Positions 10,690 to 20,739 of a stretch of DNA of 56,727 nucleotides are shown in pieces. The DNA comes from Gnetum montanum. Its lineage: Eukaryota; Streptophyta; Gnetopsida; Gnetales; Gnetaceae. The stretch is from the NCBI GenBank assembly GCA_015680685.1, contig MNCI01005867.1:847253-903979 (forward strand). The letters run 5' to 3'. The position numbers and the translations under genes were made by a program. The notes under the pieces are model-generated. The model worked only from the letters and a program-made list of their open reading frames with translations, was not told where the DNA came from and made no database searches. Every line of letters starts with the position of its first letter. Position 1 is the stretch's first letter.

Positions 10690-11660
10690 TTTATCCAATT
10701 GTCCAAACTACATTACTCTATAGATGTGTGGTATGGGGCTAGCTCTTAATCAAGAATCATATAAAAAAATTGAAAAATTTTAAGAATAGTTCTTGTTAGA
10801 TGAATTTAAGTTAAAAACTCAAGTCCCATATGCAATACTTTTATTAGAAGATAATTTGTTGTAATTGGAAGCTAAAGCAATGTATCAGTTGTTAACATTC
10901 TACTTGAGAAATAAAAATATTAATAAGATCTTAAGAGATATCATCCAAAAATCTCAACAATAGTAGTGGTTCCATGAAGGACACTTATAGTTGCAAAAAT
11001 AAAATATTAATAATATTAATGAAATAATGAATTCAAAACAAGCTTAGAAACTTGTCCTAGAAAAAGTTTTACAAAGATGGAAAAATGAAGTACAAATACA
11101 AAAAAAGCTTCAAAATATTAGAGGTAACAAACATGATAAAATGGAATATTTACATGTAAAAATCCCAATATCCATAAGAGCACTGATTAGCAAAGTAAAA
11201 ATGGGATCACACCATCTCTAAGTTTAAAATTTTCCTAGAAAAAGTTTTAGAAAGATGGCAAAATGAAGTACAAATACAAAAAAATCTTTAATTGTTTAGG
11301 CAAAATATTAGAGGTAACAGACATGATAAGATGGAATATTTACATGAAAAATTCCAATATCCATAAGAGCACTGATTACCAGAGTAAGAATGGGATCACA
11401 CCATCTCTAAGTTGAAACAAGAAGATGGAACAATGAGTAGTATGAAGATAAAATATATCAATGGTGTTTATTACAAATGGCAAAAGATTAACACAATTTA
11501 TTATTAAAATGTTATGAAATAGATTTCTTTAGAAGAAAATGAGAAATCTCAAGTCAATTTTTATATGAGCTATTCAAGCTACCAATGTTAGTTTTAGGGA
11601 ATTATATTGAAGACACATTCAAGTTACATGAATATTGGACATATCTATTATTGTGACTAA
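10690..11660 (+). pseudogene. LINE ORF2 C-terminal remnant
   Basis: Continuation of ORF2 in several frames: VWYGASS at 10721, then SYKKIEKF, an AMYQLLTFYLRN stretch and, near 11400-11530, SHHL-VET followed by a Cys/His arrangement (YQWCLLQMAKDxHNLLLKC). Such a Cys/His motif commonly ends LINE ORF2 proteins. The region is interrupted by the duplication at 11056-11413. Confidence 0.55.
11056..11413 (+). repeat. Tandem duplication of about 178 bp inside the LINE
   Basis: Two adjacent copies, 11056-11233 and 11234-11413, both starting CCTAGAAAAAGTTTTA and ending ATCACACCATCTCTAAGTT. They differ at a modest number of sites plus a short insertion in copy 2 (TTGTTTAGGC-like). The duplication therefore happened after the LINE was inserted or inactive, and then diverged. 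Confidence 0.85.
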
Positions 11661-11825
11661 TGTATTTTTAACAAGTTCATTTGACTATATGTATTTAAGA
11701 TAGATATTATTAAAAAAATGTTTTGGATTCTAACACCTTCCCAAAGCTCACCTAGTTATAAATATGTGGCTTATGGTTATGTAAGTCAGAGAATTGAACC
11801 TATGACATGGAGTTACTACCCACTG

Positions 11826-12430
11826 CTCATCATTGGTGTCATTACCAGGGACTTAGTTTGGCTGTAAGCTAAGTATTATTAAATAGTGAATCCATATAAA
11901 ATCATTGTTACGAAAATACGAGTTATCCTTTGACCAATATACTAATAATAATAGTATTATACCAAGGCACACTTTCTAAAAGCTAATAAGATTCCTTCTT
12001 CTCGCAAGAATGAATTTCCACCACATCTCGATGACTCCAATCAACAATAGAATAGGACTAAAAGTACTATCGATGAGAAGCCTCAGTAGCTAAGGGTAGT
12101 ATATGCTCGTCCAAATCCCTACTATTTAGATTTCACCTTTATTCTCCATCAGGATGAGCAGTTACGCTGGAGGGATATGGAGGACAACATTATGTTATCT
12201 CCTAATTAGTCTATTCCCACCATGCTCATGGTCCAACTCATAAGGTTGTGAATTGAATTAGCAGGGCCAAAGAATGTGGCAACAGACCATGCCTCCAGAG
12301 ACTATCAACCCATAGAAGCACAACTCAAGAAAGATAAACACATAGGGGCATGCTATGAAGCTTCTAAGAGCAAGACGGTCCCAACACCATTGTTTCTACA
12401 ATCATAGGAGGACCTTGATTTCTTCTCAAG
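11826..12430 (+). mobile_element. E9: LTR end, PBS and gag 5' fragment
   Basis: The LTR terminus CTCATCA (11826-11832) is followed by TTGGTGTCATTACCAGGGACTTAG (PBS) and by a gag N-terminus. The gag part reads FTFILHQDEQLRWRDMEDN near 12130-12185, matching the start of gag in E4. The usual ATG is ATT (11991-11993). Upstream of 11826 only weak LTR similarity remains and no U3 palindromes are seen, so the LTR is lost or highly diverged. Similarity to gag fades after about 12430. This is the oldest-looking LTR element in the window. Confidence 0.7.
11833..11853 (+). promoter_or_regulatory. E9 primer-binding site
   Basis: TTGGTGTCATTACCAGGGACT, a decayed form of the tRNA-Asp complement, directly after CTCATCA. 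The following ACTTAGTTT matches other family A elements. Confidence 0.75.
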
Positions 12431-13640
12431 GCTCTCTCAATATACAAATTCTCCTCCTTTTGTTAAGAACATCCTTCTCCAACAATTATAATCAACCTTG
12501 GAGAACAACCAAGGTGAGAGGATGATAGAGTCTAAGGTCCAAAGAAACCCAAGAAAAAGATCTCCTAGTCTTTTATCCAAGAAAAAAGAGAAAGACAAAG
12601 ATAAGAAGAAAGAATAAGCAAGGGACCACAAGAAGAGGACTCAAAAGGTGGAAAATCTACTCCTAATTTTCCCTAGAGAAAAAGTTCCACAAGAACACTA
12701 AAAATAGAGTGAGATTCAATGGACTTTAAAAGAAAGAAGAAAAGAAAGTAGATTTGTGTGAAATCTCAAACATTTAGGGGAGTTGATTGAACATGATGAA
12801 ACACTTCGCATTAAAGTTATTCTAGTTCTATATAAGTATTACAAATTGTCCAAACCCTCTGAGCTCAATAAGAAATTTTGTAAAAGACAATCTTATTGAA
12901 CTACCAGAATGCTTTGTAAATAATGAAGTACAAGCTTTTATTTGACTAGTTAATAGTTGTCAATAATTGCAAACAATAGAGCTAGTAGAAAAAATTTGAC
13001 AATTTCAAGATTGAAATATCAAGGCAATAATCTTTTTCTAAAAATGAAGCTATTTCAAATCAGCTCAAAGTATCAAATATTTTTCTAAACCCTCTAGACT
13101 CAAATAGGCAATTTTATAAAGACATTACCATTAAATTGTTCAATATTCTTTTCAAAGACAACATAAGCTCTTATATGGCAACCGAATAGAAGTCTTGAAT
13201 TACACAAAAATAGAGCTATAAGAGTGATCTAGAAATCCCAAAATTAAATGTAAAGCAAAATACTATCTAAACCATTAACTAAGAAACTAAGAAAAAATGA
13301 GAAGAAAATAACTCATAGGATTAAAATGAAGAGCTAAATTGATGCCTTTAGCAAGTCATGCTTTACAATGTTCAATATATTCCTTTCAAGTTTCTCTTCC
13401 AAGAATTCCCCTCTGAAATCCTCCCTCCTATTCTACCCTTGAAGCCTTTTTATAATGAATTTTGGGTAGTCACAATCATCATAAGAGATTAAGGTGAGTT
13501 ACAAATATCTAGGGAATTTATTCATAATCACCATAAGAAGTTATAAATTCTATAGGAAGTTATTAGAGAAATTCTAGCCATAGTTGGCAAGTGTCTTTTT
13601 GGTAATGAAAAATTAAAATTAGTTACAAATATCATGGAGT
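12431..13640. other. Spacer with lysine-rich and duplicated sequence, no gene
   Basis: At 12520-12660 the plus strand is A/G-rich and would encode Lys/Arg-rich peptide, perhaps the tail of the E9 gag linker. From 12846 to about 13300 two diverged copies of a unit of about 235 bp follow each other (starts near 12848 and 13083, both with AAACCCTCT and CTCAATA/CTCAAAT). No sustained frame is seen. Confidence 0.5.
12846..13300. repeat. Diverged tandem duplication, period about 235 bp
   Basis: Anchors shared in the same order: a CTAAACCCTCT-like start, AATTTTATAAA-like sequence about 25 bp on, an ATTAAATTGTTC/CTTATTGAACT equivalent, AAGCTCTTATATGG versus AAGCTTTTATTTGA, and AGAGCTATAAGA versus AGAGCTAGTAGA. 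Identity looks moderate, so the event is old. Confidence 0.55.
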
Positions 13641-13826
13641 TTTAGCTATAACTTCTAAAAGTTACAACTTCCATAAGAATAAAAGGAATAATAGCCAAAT
13701 GTCCTCTTTATTTTGGCCAAGAGGCCAACATGTTTGGCACGATGGTGGGTGGGAGGGGGTAAATTTTGTCACCACCACCATGTTAGCTTCCACCAAATGG
13801 GAAAAATGTGATGGAAAGGTCAATTT

Positions 13827-14471
13827 GTGTGTTGCAGATACAATGAAGCCTACCACAAACTCTACACCCCACTCACACTATTGGTGTGCCTACCCACAGT
13901 CACCATGCCCATGAATGTGATCCCACAAAGCACCAGGTATAGACATGATAGTACGAAGACATCTTGTACTCCTAGGAAAAGACAGATAGTAGTGAGGGTC
14001 ATGCAATATTGACTTGGCCACCCTGCACATGGCTAGGTCCATAAGCACTCCATAGTGGTCACCTCTAGAATTCAAACTGATGTCGTGGAGTTGATGGTGC
14101 CCTTGACTGTGGTAACCAAGTGGTTGACAAGCACATGGAACTCTGTGAGCATGGTGAGTATCTAAGGGAAAATGCCCTCAAAGAGGTTGTGCGTGAGCAC
14201 TAGTAGCTACAGTTACCAGTACTACCTTAGTGTGAGAGGCATGATATCCAAAAGAACCATCACAACCATACACATGCTACTTTGCCATCGTAGCTAACAC
14301 TTGTGATGCACTGAAGGGCCTATTCATGGACTACCTTAGCCACAATAAGTCCAAGCTAGTGCTTAGCCTTTGGCCATTGCTTTGGGATGCAAACATTGAT
14401 GGTAAGTGTGGAGGGCTCTACTTGGACTAGATTAAGAGCTGCAAGGATCCATCAGCTTTGACGTTAGTAAT
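13827..14471 (+). pseudogene. Unidentified coding-like sequence, part 1 (split by E2)
   Basis: GC-richer than the surroundings. An AG acceptor-like site (TGTGTTGCAG, ends 13837) lies inside a frame open from 13827 to 14009 (starts MCCRYNEAYHKLYTP). A second open frame runs 14245-14427 (contains YFAIVANTCDALKGLFMDYL), has one TAG (14428-14430) and continues to the E2 insertion site. If E2 is removed with one target-site copy, this frame reads on at 21566 without shift. I do not recognise the protein. It may be a decayed host exon or the ORF of an older transposon. Confidence 0.45.
14467..14471 (+). repeat. E2 target-site duplication, left copy
   Basis: GTAAT directly left of the E2 5' LTR. 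It is identical to 21561-21565 directly right of the 3' LTR, a perfect 5-bp duplication as made by gypsy integrases. Confidence 0.93.
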
Positions 14472-15275
14472 TGATGGGACACGATATCACATGGGCCGCG
14501 ATAGCTCGTCGGCCCCTGCGATATAGAGTGTGTGATATCGCAACCCGTCGCCTTGTCTATAAATAAGAGGCAACTTTCCCTTGTAAGATCATCTAGATCT
14601 AGACCCTTAGCTAAACTCTAGCATTTTTACCATTCCGTAGATAGAATAATTTCCATGTGCCCGTAGTAGGAGTCTTAAAGTGAACAGATCTTTATTCGAG
14701 CAATTTGTACCTAAGCACACAATTGTGTACAGAAATAAAGACCAACTTTTTGATAAACCTTGCAGCATATGGACTAAGCTAAATAGGACTTTAATTATTG
14801 TTAAATGTTTAAATGCTTTCTTAGACGATTAATCACTATCAACCCTCAAATCTCCTAGTTAAGTGCATTTAGTATGACCGCTTTGAGCACGTGTGCTACG
14901 CTTGGTAACCGAGTAACGAATAGCATTTGGTAATCCCAGTAGCGTTGCACTAGTTTAGGGTGTGTACAACAAGTGGGAATGGATACTGATGCTAAGATGA
15001 TTAAAGCTTAGTTAGTGAAAGTTAGTTACTTAGTCTCTTCACCCTTTTCTCTCTTAGCATAGGCAATAAAAAGATAAAAGACATAAAAATCATACACCTC
15101 AGACTTACTTAACCATACAACTGTGATAATACAAGTAAGTTTGAGAAGACAACGATTGATTAACCTTAAGTATTCCATAAGGTGCGTAAGCATGTAGTCC
15201 TTGGAGTTCGACCGGATCGTGCGTGTAACGCTCATATTCGTATGGTTGAGTGTAGGGGTACCTCACCACTCATCA
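14472..15275 (+). repeat. E2 5' LTR
   Basis: 804 bp, TGATGGGAC...CTCATCA. U3 is about 85 bp of GATATC-like palindromes. The TATA box is TATAAATA (14558-14565). R carries ATCTTTATT and, about 50 bp later, AATAAAGAC, the hairpin holding the polyadenylation signal. U5 then extends over 500 bp. Confidence 0.93.
14558..14565 (+). promoter_or_regulatory. E2 5' LTR TATA box
   Basis: TATAAATA directly after the U3 palindromes, followed by AGAGGCAAC. The copy in the 3' LTR is at 20842-20849. Confidence 0.75.
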
Positions 15276-15296
15276 TTGGTGTTGTTGCCTGGGACT
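15276..15296 (+). promoter_or_regulatory. E2 primer-binding site
   Basis: TTGGTGTTGTTGCCTGGGACT, immediately after the LTR. It is the tRNA-Asp complement with about three C-to-T changes. Confidence 0.85.
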
Positions 15297-15420
15297 TAGT
15301 TTTTTGTGCGCTACATAGAACATAGAAAATCATTCACATCGTTGAGAGCTAAAATGAAACCTTAGGGTTAATCAAGAGAAAAATAACATAACGGTAAGCA
15401 ACACACCAAAAAAGACTAAA

Positions 15421-17940
15421 ATTTCTTCTTCTCCACACAAAAGCACTTCACCGCCTAAGACCAACACTAGAGACAGTTGACGGTACAACACACATAACCA
15501 AAATCTACCAGTTCCTCAATAATTCAATGTGGTATATAGTCATCACGATGAATATATACCTGACTTTACCTTTGTCTTCCATCAAGACAAACAACTATGT
15601 TGGAGAGACTTGTAGGGTAACATAGTGTTACCCCCAAACAGAGCATCCCCCAACATGCTCCTTCGTGTCCTTGCATGAATAGCCATGTCACAATTATACG
15701 CTAAGTACATTGCATGCGATTACAATGCAAGGGACCACCATCCCACAGAAGTGCAATGTCAATGGGACTCGTGGCAAGAGAGTTACCACACATCGTTGAA
15801 GGGCAAAGGACCCCATAATGCTTCACCCATCATAAGCAAAATTAAGGGTGGTGAACCTATTTCAATAGGTTCTCCACAAAATGATGTTTCTCCTCCTAAT
15901 GATGGTGAGGAGGTGGTGTATCAGAACCTGCACTCCACGATACACAACCCTGGTTCTGACCCCCACAAACACCAAGTGTTCAATGAGGGAACACAAACAC
16001 AAGATAAGGAAGAGCATTCTGATCATCATCACGACCAGGGTTGACATCACTGAAGGGAAGGTAGGAAACATCATCATGGAAGTGGTTCTCCTTCCTCTTT
16101 CCCTTCATCATCACATTCACCCTCTCCTTCAACGTCTAGACATAGTCATAAGGAACCTAACCGTGAGGATAAGGGTAAGAAAAATGAGAGACCTCGATGA
16201 GAGAGTTGAGAGCGAGGATGAGAGAATTCTAGAGAATCATGACATGGAAGAAGGGAAAGTAGGGAACTGCATAGACATCACAGAAGACATGAAAGAAATG
16301 ACCATGAAGAACCCCTACTTGCAACCTAAAGCATATTAGACATCACGGAGGCTGTTAGAATACCTACAAGGCACCAAAAAGATAGTCAAATCAAGAGACT
16401 AGACATGAATAATATCCCACAATTTGAGGAGGGATACAATGCTAATCTGCAAAACCACTTACAGGCATTTCACGATGCCTATGCCTTGAAAAACATTGAA
16501 AATGAGTGGCAAAAGTTAAAGTTGTTTCCAAGGACACTCATAAAAGAAGCGAAAAGCTGGTACCGGTCCTTAGAGCTGGAATCCATTTGAAGGTGGAGTA
16601 GGATGCTAGAACTATTTAAGATAAATATTAGACGTACTCCCGAGTGTCCAACTTGCGAAAGAAGATCCAAGGATGGAAGCAGCGTAATCACAAACCCTTG
16701 GATGCTACCATGGGCCGATATTATGCACTATTACATCATTGCCCAAGCCATGGTTACGCACAACAGGATCAACTACACCATCTCATAGATAGGCTAAGAC
16801 ATGAAACCAAGAGAACCCTTAGGACATATGCCCAAGGGAAATTATCTGAACTTAGGTCCCATGAGGTTCATAGATTGTTGGAGCAAGTAGCTAAGAAATA
16901 AGGAGAGCTACGTAAGAGAGAAATCATGGAAGAGTATAGCCACAATCCTTCCCTCTGAAAGAGGGGAGTGAGATTTTGTGAGGAGGAGGATGAGTCACCA
17001 CTCGAAGAGTTGGTGAGTAGGAAAACATTGCCTCTTCAAAAATTAATAACAGAAGTGTTAGCTAAGGTAGATCAAATTTTGAACTCCTTAGATAGTTGAT
17101 TTGAAACCATTTTAAAAATCGTAGAGGAGTCTAAGGAGCAAAGTAGTGACCATGATAAGAAAAAGAAGAGGGATTTGGACCATGCACGTAACAAAGGTAA
17201 GGGTAAAATGACTATCACCGAAGAGGTTTTGGATTCCAATACGGACGATGACAATGGATGTAAGATATGTTAGTATGACCATCCTATGGGATTTTGCCCA
17301 ATAATCTCACATATGCAAGAGTCTGGGGTGTATGCACTCAACCCAAGACTTAACAAATGATAAGCACCCCATCAGTTACCTTATCCCCAAGGTAACCTGA
17401 GGTAGTTCCACCAACCATTAACGTATTATCCAAGTGGAACTCCTCCACAACCTATGGAGCAACACCAGTAGTGACAATACCCATAGTCATGGGGGATGCC
17501 ACCGCCAAGGCAACAATACCCTTACCGGCAACCGGATCTATATGGCTACTACGTGCAGCAGCCAATCTCTCTAAGTAACTCTGTTGGTCACATGACCCCA
17601 CAATGTCATTACCAAACTTGAGAGTATTATAGGACTCCTTCTCCTAGGAGAGACACACCACATCCGTACCATCCTTTGAATCCACCCGTAACTCTTACAC
17701 CAATAGCTCCACTACCACCCGCTCCAGTGATGCAAGGGGAACTCCCCACTCAACCGTAGCAACCCAATGCTATGAGAGCTATAAACCTTCAACCCGCTAC
17801 TGGTTCTAACAACTATACATAGAGAAGACCTTTCTTTAGAACCAATAGTCCAAACAAGCTCTCACAACCACAAGCGGTTGAGCCTCAGAATGTTCCTCCA
17901 TCAAATAAGGCTTCGAAGCTCCCTTCAAACCAACAACAGA
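15421..17940 (+). pseudogene. E2 gag pseudogene
   Basis: The serine-run start has lost its ATG (ATT at 15421-15423). Readable segments: an N-terminal region to 15680; a frame of 119 codons (15685-16041) with GEPISIGSPQNDV and a His/Asp-rich end; a Ser/Pro/His linker; a capsid-like gag domain (16405-16590) with LIKEAKSWYRSLE; a further frame (16644-16898) with IQGWKQRNHKPLDATMGRYY; a Lys/Glu-rich, probably helical part (16920-17200); a zinc knuckle C-x2-C-x3-H-x4-C (17259-17297); and a Pro/Gln/Tyr-rich tail to about 17800. At least ten stops or shifts. It would form the particle that packages element RNA. Confidence 0.82.
17259..17297 (+). other. E2 gag zinc-knuckle codons
   Basis: Encodes CKIC-(stop)-YDHPMGFC. 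The spacing is C-x2-C-x3-H-x4-C, one residue shorter than the usual retroviral C-x2-C-x4-H-x4-C. The stop is TAG where E1 and E3 have CAA (Gln). Confidence 0.65.
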
Positions 17941-17945
17941 GCTCA

Positions 17946-18821
17946 ATGCATACGGTTATGTTAACACATACCATCACTAACTGGATCAAGGAAGGCCACC
18001 TTTCTAGGAAACTCTTTAACCTTGGAAGTCCCTTAATCTACCTCCAAGTCGCTGGGAATGAACCACGTAAGGCTCTTCTGGACTCAGGTTCTAGAGTCAA
18101 CTTGATATTGCAGGAAATGTATAAAGCCTGGAACCTGCCTCCACTAAACAAGAGCAATATTTGCTTAGAGCTGGCTAACCAGTCCATCACTATTCCTTTG
18201 GGATTAGTGAAGGACATCGTTACCACTGTGTGTGGTTGGTCATACCCAGCTAATTTCCTAGTGATCCAAGTAAATAATGACAAAGGGGACTTCCCAATAA
18301 TAATGGGAAGGGCATGGATAAGCACCATAAATGCATGCCTAGGAATCTGCGATCTTTCCCTAGAAATATCTAAGGAAAACACTTATGGAAAGATCAAGAA
18401 GAAGAAGGTTCCATGCATCACATACAGTGATACAAAGGGTGATGGTGTACAGGAATGTTCAGCATCTCCTGCATGCAACCAATGTGCCTGGGAAGTTAAC
18501 ATACAAAAGTGCCTATATATAGCAACCACACAACAAGAGAACACCCAGTGGTTGACAACTAATCAAGAGAGAAACCCACCAATATGCATGGAACTAACTA
18601 GGGGACCAACTTGCACCCACATAGAAAGCATAGATGCATTGGAGCAAGAGTGTCACCAACTTCCAACCCTTAATTTGAAACCACCAATCGAGGGAAGTTG
18701 GAAACTCTTAGAAAATCCAAATGAGTACTCCGATAGGAAAATACTAGTCTGTATGCAACTAATCGACCCTTATCATGAACCTAGAATGGTCTATGCACAT
18801 AGCACATTTGAAAGAGGATGA
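17946..18821 (+). CDS. E2 protease-linker open frame
   Basis: The longest open frame in the window, 291 codons. Residues 1-30 are the gag-PR boundary. The retropepsin active site DSGSRVNLI (D at 18081) falls near residue 46, followed by LPLGL-type and TTVCGWSYPANFLVIQV and FPIIMGRAWIST (residues 90-130), then a Lys-rich loop. Residues after about 180 are the spacer that leads to RT in complete relatives, then, across a deletion at about 18755, sequence from the far side of integrase (SxFERG end). The ATG at 17946 is probably not a true start: PR should be read as part of a Gag-Pro polyprotein. Intact catalytic D-S-G, but gag upstream is broken, so no active product is expected. Confidence 0.75.
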   Translation: MHTVMLTHTITNWIKEGHLSRKLFNLGSPLIYLQVAGNEPRKALLDSGSRVNLILQEMYKAWNLPPLNKSNICLELANQSITIPLGLVKDIVTTVCGWSYPANFLVIQVNNDKGDFPIIMGRAWISTINACLGICDLSLEISKENTYGKIKKKKVPCITYSDTKGDGVQECSASPACNQCAWEVNIQKCLYIATTQQENTQWLTTNQERNPPICMELTRGPTCTHIESIDALEQECHQLPTLNLKPPIEGSWKLLENPNEYSDRKILVCMQLIDPYHEPRMVYAHSTFERG

Positions 18822-20730
18822 CCTCACTCATTATTTTGGATCTCTCCCTTCCAATTTAGTCATGGGGGAGATGGCCACCTATGTTGATCATTTGCAGCCC
18901 TCAGTTTCTTTTTATGTTTTTTTTTTTACAAATTTCTTTAACTTTTCTTATTTTTGTTTTACAACATCGTTTATACTTTTTTATTTCTTTGTGTGTTTAA
19001 TTACTTTGTTTGATTCATCATCGAATAAGTGCTCCTGATGGTGGTATGAACTATATTTTATTGATGGCTAATGTTTGGTTTTTACCTTTAAGTTATGATG
19101 TTGATACTAAGGTATGGTTATTTTGATATAGTAGGAAATGAGTCCACTTCATCCATACATCCATAAATTTCTATGGTCTCTCTTGGCTTGGAACTGTACA
19201 GTCCATTTCTCAATAATAAGAACTATCAACGAATCAGTGACTAGGCATTTCTCAAACTAAGGAAGGAATCAAGGATTGAAAAGGATGTGACTTCAAGGGA
19301 CTTTGATGCACTTGTGCTGGCCATTCTCTTGGGTGCTTGGATGTTTTCTTATTGATTTTTCTTACCGTTCTAACGTTGCCCCATTATCGGGAAGTTGAGA
19401 AAATAAAAATAATAAGTCTTTGCATGGTGTGGTTCTCACACAAAAAAAATAGTGAGAATTCAAAGCACACCCCTTAGATGAAATAATCATTTGGGCTACA
19501 AGAACTAGTTATGAAACTAAAATAAACATGTTCCCTCTAACTAAGGCCCTTCTCGCTTCCTACTTTCTCCTCTTTTGTTTCGTCAGAATGGTGGTGGCTC
19601 TTTGGTAAAATCATTATTGTTACTTCGGGTGGATGGATTAGCCAAATGTATTAATGCGAAATCACTGGATGTGGTTTGTTTAAGGCTGGGTTTGGAATGA
19701 GATCTACTAAGTCACATTAACCATTAATACATAAGGGGCTGTACACCACCTTGTTCTTAAGATTCCATTCCACTCTCTTCCTTCCATCTTTCTTTCTCCA
19801 TTTATCCCCTCATTGCTAATTGTATCAGTCGTCCATATTTTGGTGGATGCATTGTTTTCTTTTTGGTAAATTCTTATGGTTAAGAATTTAACTCTTGTTT
19901 TTAAGTGACATTTCTAGAGCCTATGGACTCTTTGAATGTGGGATTGTTAGGGCATTAAGGGCATGAGCCTGCTTTGGGCAGGACCCACTGACATTCCTAT
20001 TTGGTGCATCCATTAATTTCTTTCCCTTAAACATTTCTATAATCACCATTTATTTTTTTCATTTCCACCTTTGACATCCATTTTATTGGTGTGACCGTTG
20101 TTTCTTCTTCTCCATCTTTCTTATTCCTTATATTTTTCCATTCTATTGCTACCGAAGGTTCACTCTCAATCATGGGGATCCTAGTCTAATTTTTTTGATT
20201 TTCTCCTAACCCCTACACCTTAGGTAGCCACCAGTATTATATCTCCAGATTTGTATCAGCCATATCACAACTCATCCAATGGACCTTACATCGAAGCAAG
20301 GTATCAATTGCATTATGATTCATTTACCCTTGATAATATAAGACTGTGTTGTGTGTGTAGATGGCAATCATACACCAATGGATGGGATCTAGAGGAAACA
20401 CTTGGAATGGACTAGTGCTGAAGCGATTATGCAAGGAATGAGATTGATGGCGCGCTTATGGATGAACAAGGAAAAGCGCAATCTTGGCGTTAGTAGCAAC
20501 AGAATTCTTCTTTTCTCTCTCTCTTCTTTCTTCTTTCTCAGCTACCAAATAAGGCTAGATGTCAAATGTGTATAGTGTTCACTCTTGTTGTCATGAACAA
20601 TAATTTTATCATGTCTTGTAATGATGATCCGTTCACATGTCACCCCATCATCATTAGTATCATTCGAGTCAATAATCCCATGCCTTCCCAATATTTTGTA
20701 AGGAACTCGAGGACAAGTTTTCATTCAGTC
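18822..20730 (+). other. E2 3' noncoding region
   Basis: About 1.9 kb without a conserved gene. Contents in order: internal polypurine motif (18862-18874, ATGGGGGAGATGG), T-rich tract (18900-19010), conserved hairpin (19426-19471), a conserved block near 19950-20000 (GGACCCACTGACATTCC), and a third polypurine-like motif (20172-20178). All family A copies share the order. Confidence 0.75.
19426..19471 (+). other. Conserved 3' noncoding hairpin, E2 copy
   Basis: Inner arms TTCTCAC (19433-19439) and GTGAGAA (19452-19458), outer arms GGTGTG (19426-19431) and CACACC (19466-19471), short A-rich loop. All pairs are Watson-Crick. Confidence 0.72.
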
Positions 20731-20739
20731 ATGGGGGTA
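20731..20739 (+). promoter_or_regulatory. E2 3' polypurine tract
   Basis: ATGGGGGTA directly before TGATGGGAC of the 3' LTR. It is the primer site for plus-strand DNA synthesis. Confidence 0.85.

Larger units (their letters stand above)
7340..11660 (+). mobile_element. Decayed non-LTR retrotransposon (LINE)
   Basis: Plus-strand LINE remnant recognised by order and motif. An ORF1-like segment (about 8000-8330) is followed by an AP-type endonuclease with GDFN (8831-8842), a reverse transcriptase with QGCPLS (10243-10260, Q now a stop) and a degenerate active site (10361-10381), and a C-terminal region to about 11655 with a Cys/His cluster. All frames carry many stops. The RT motif style (KQGCPLS rather than RQGDPLS) is unlike the usual plant L1 clade. 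Both ends are approximate; I could not find a poly(A) tail or target-site duplication. Confidence 0.75.

Noticed and set aside
13662-13856. Minus-strand frame of 64 codons and other frames antisense to the coding-like region.
   Set aside because: It overlaps the better plus-strand frame and has no conserved motif.
18775-19038. Small hydrophobic ORF at 18775-19038 (and 25955-26158) as a membrane protein.
   Set aside because: The hydrophobic part is a T-rich tract read as Phe/Leu. The frame differs between copies and lies after the internal polypurine motif.
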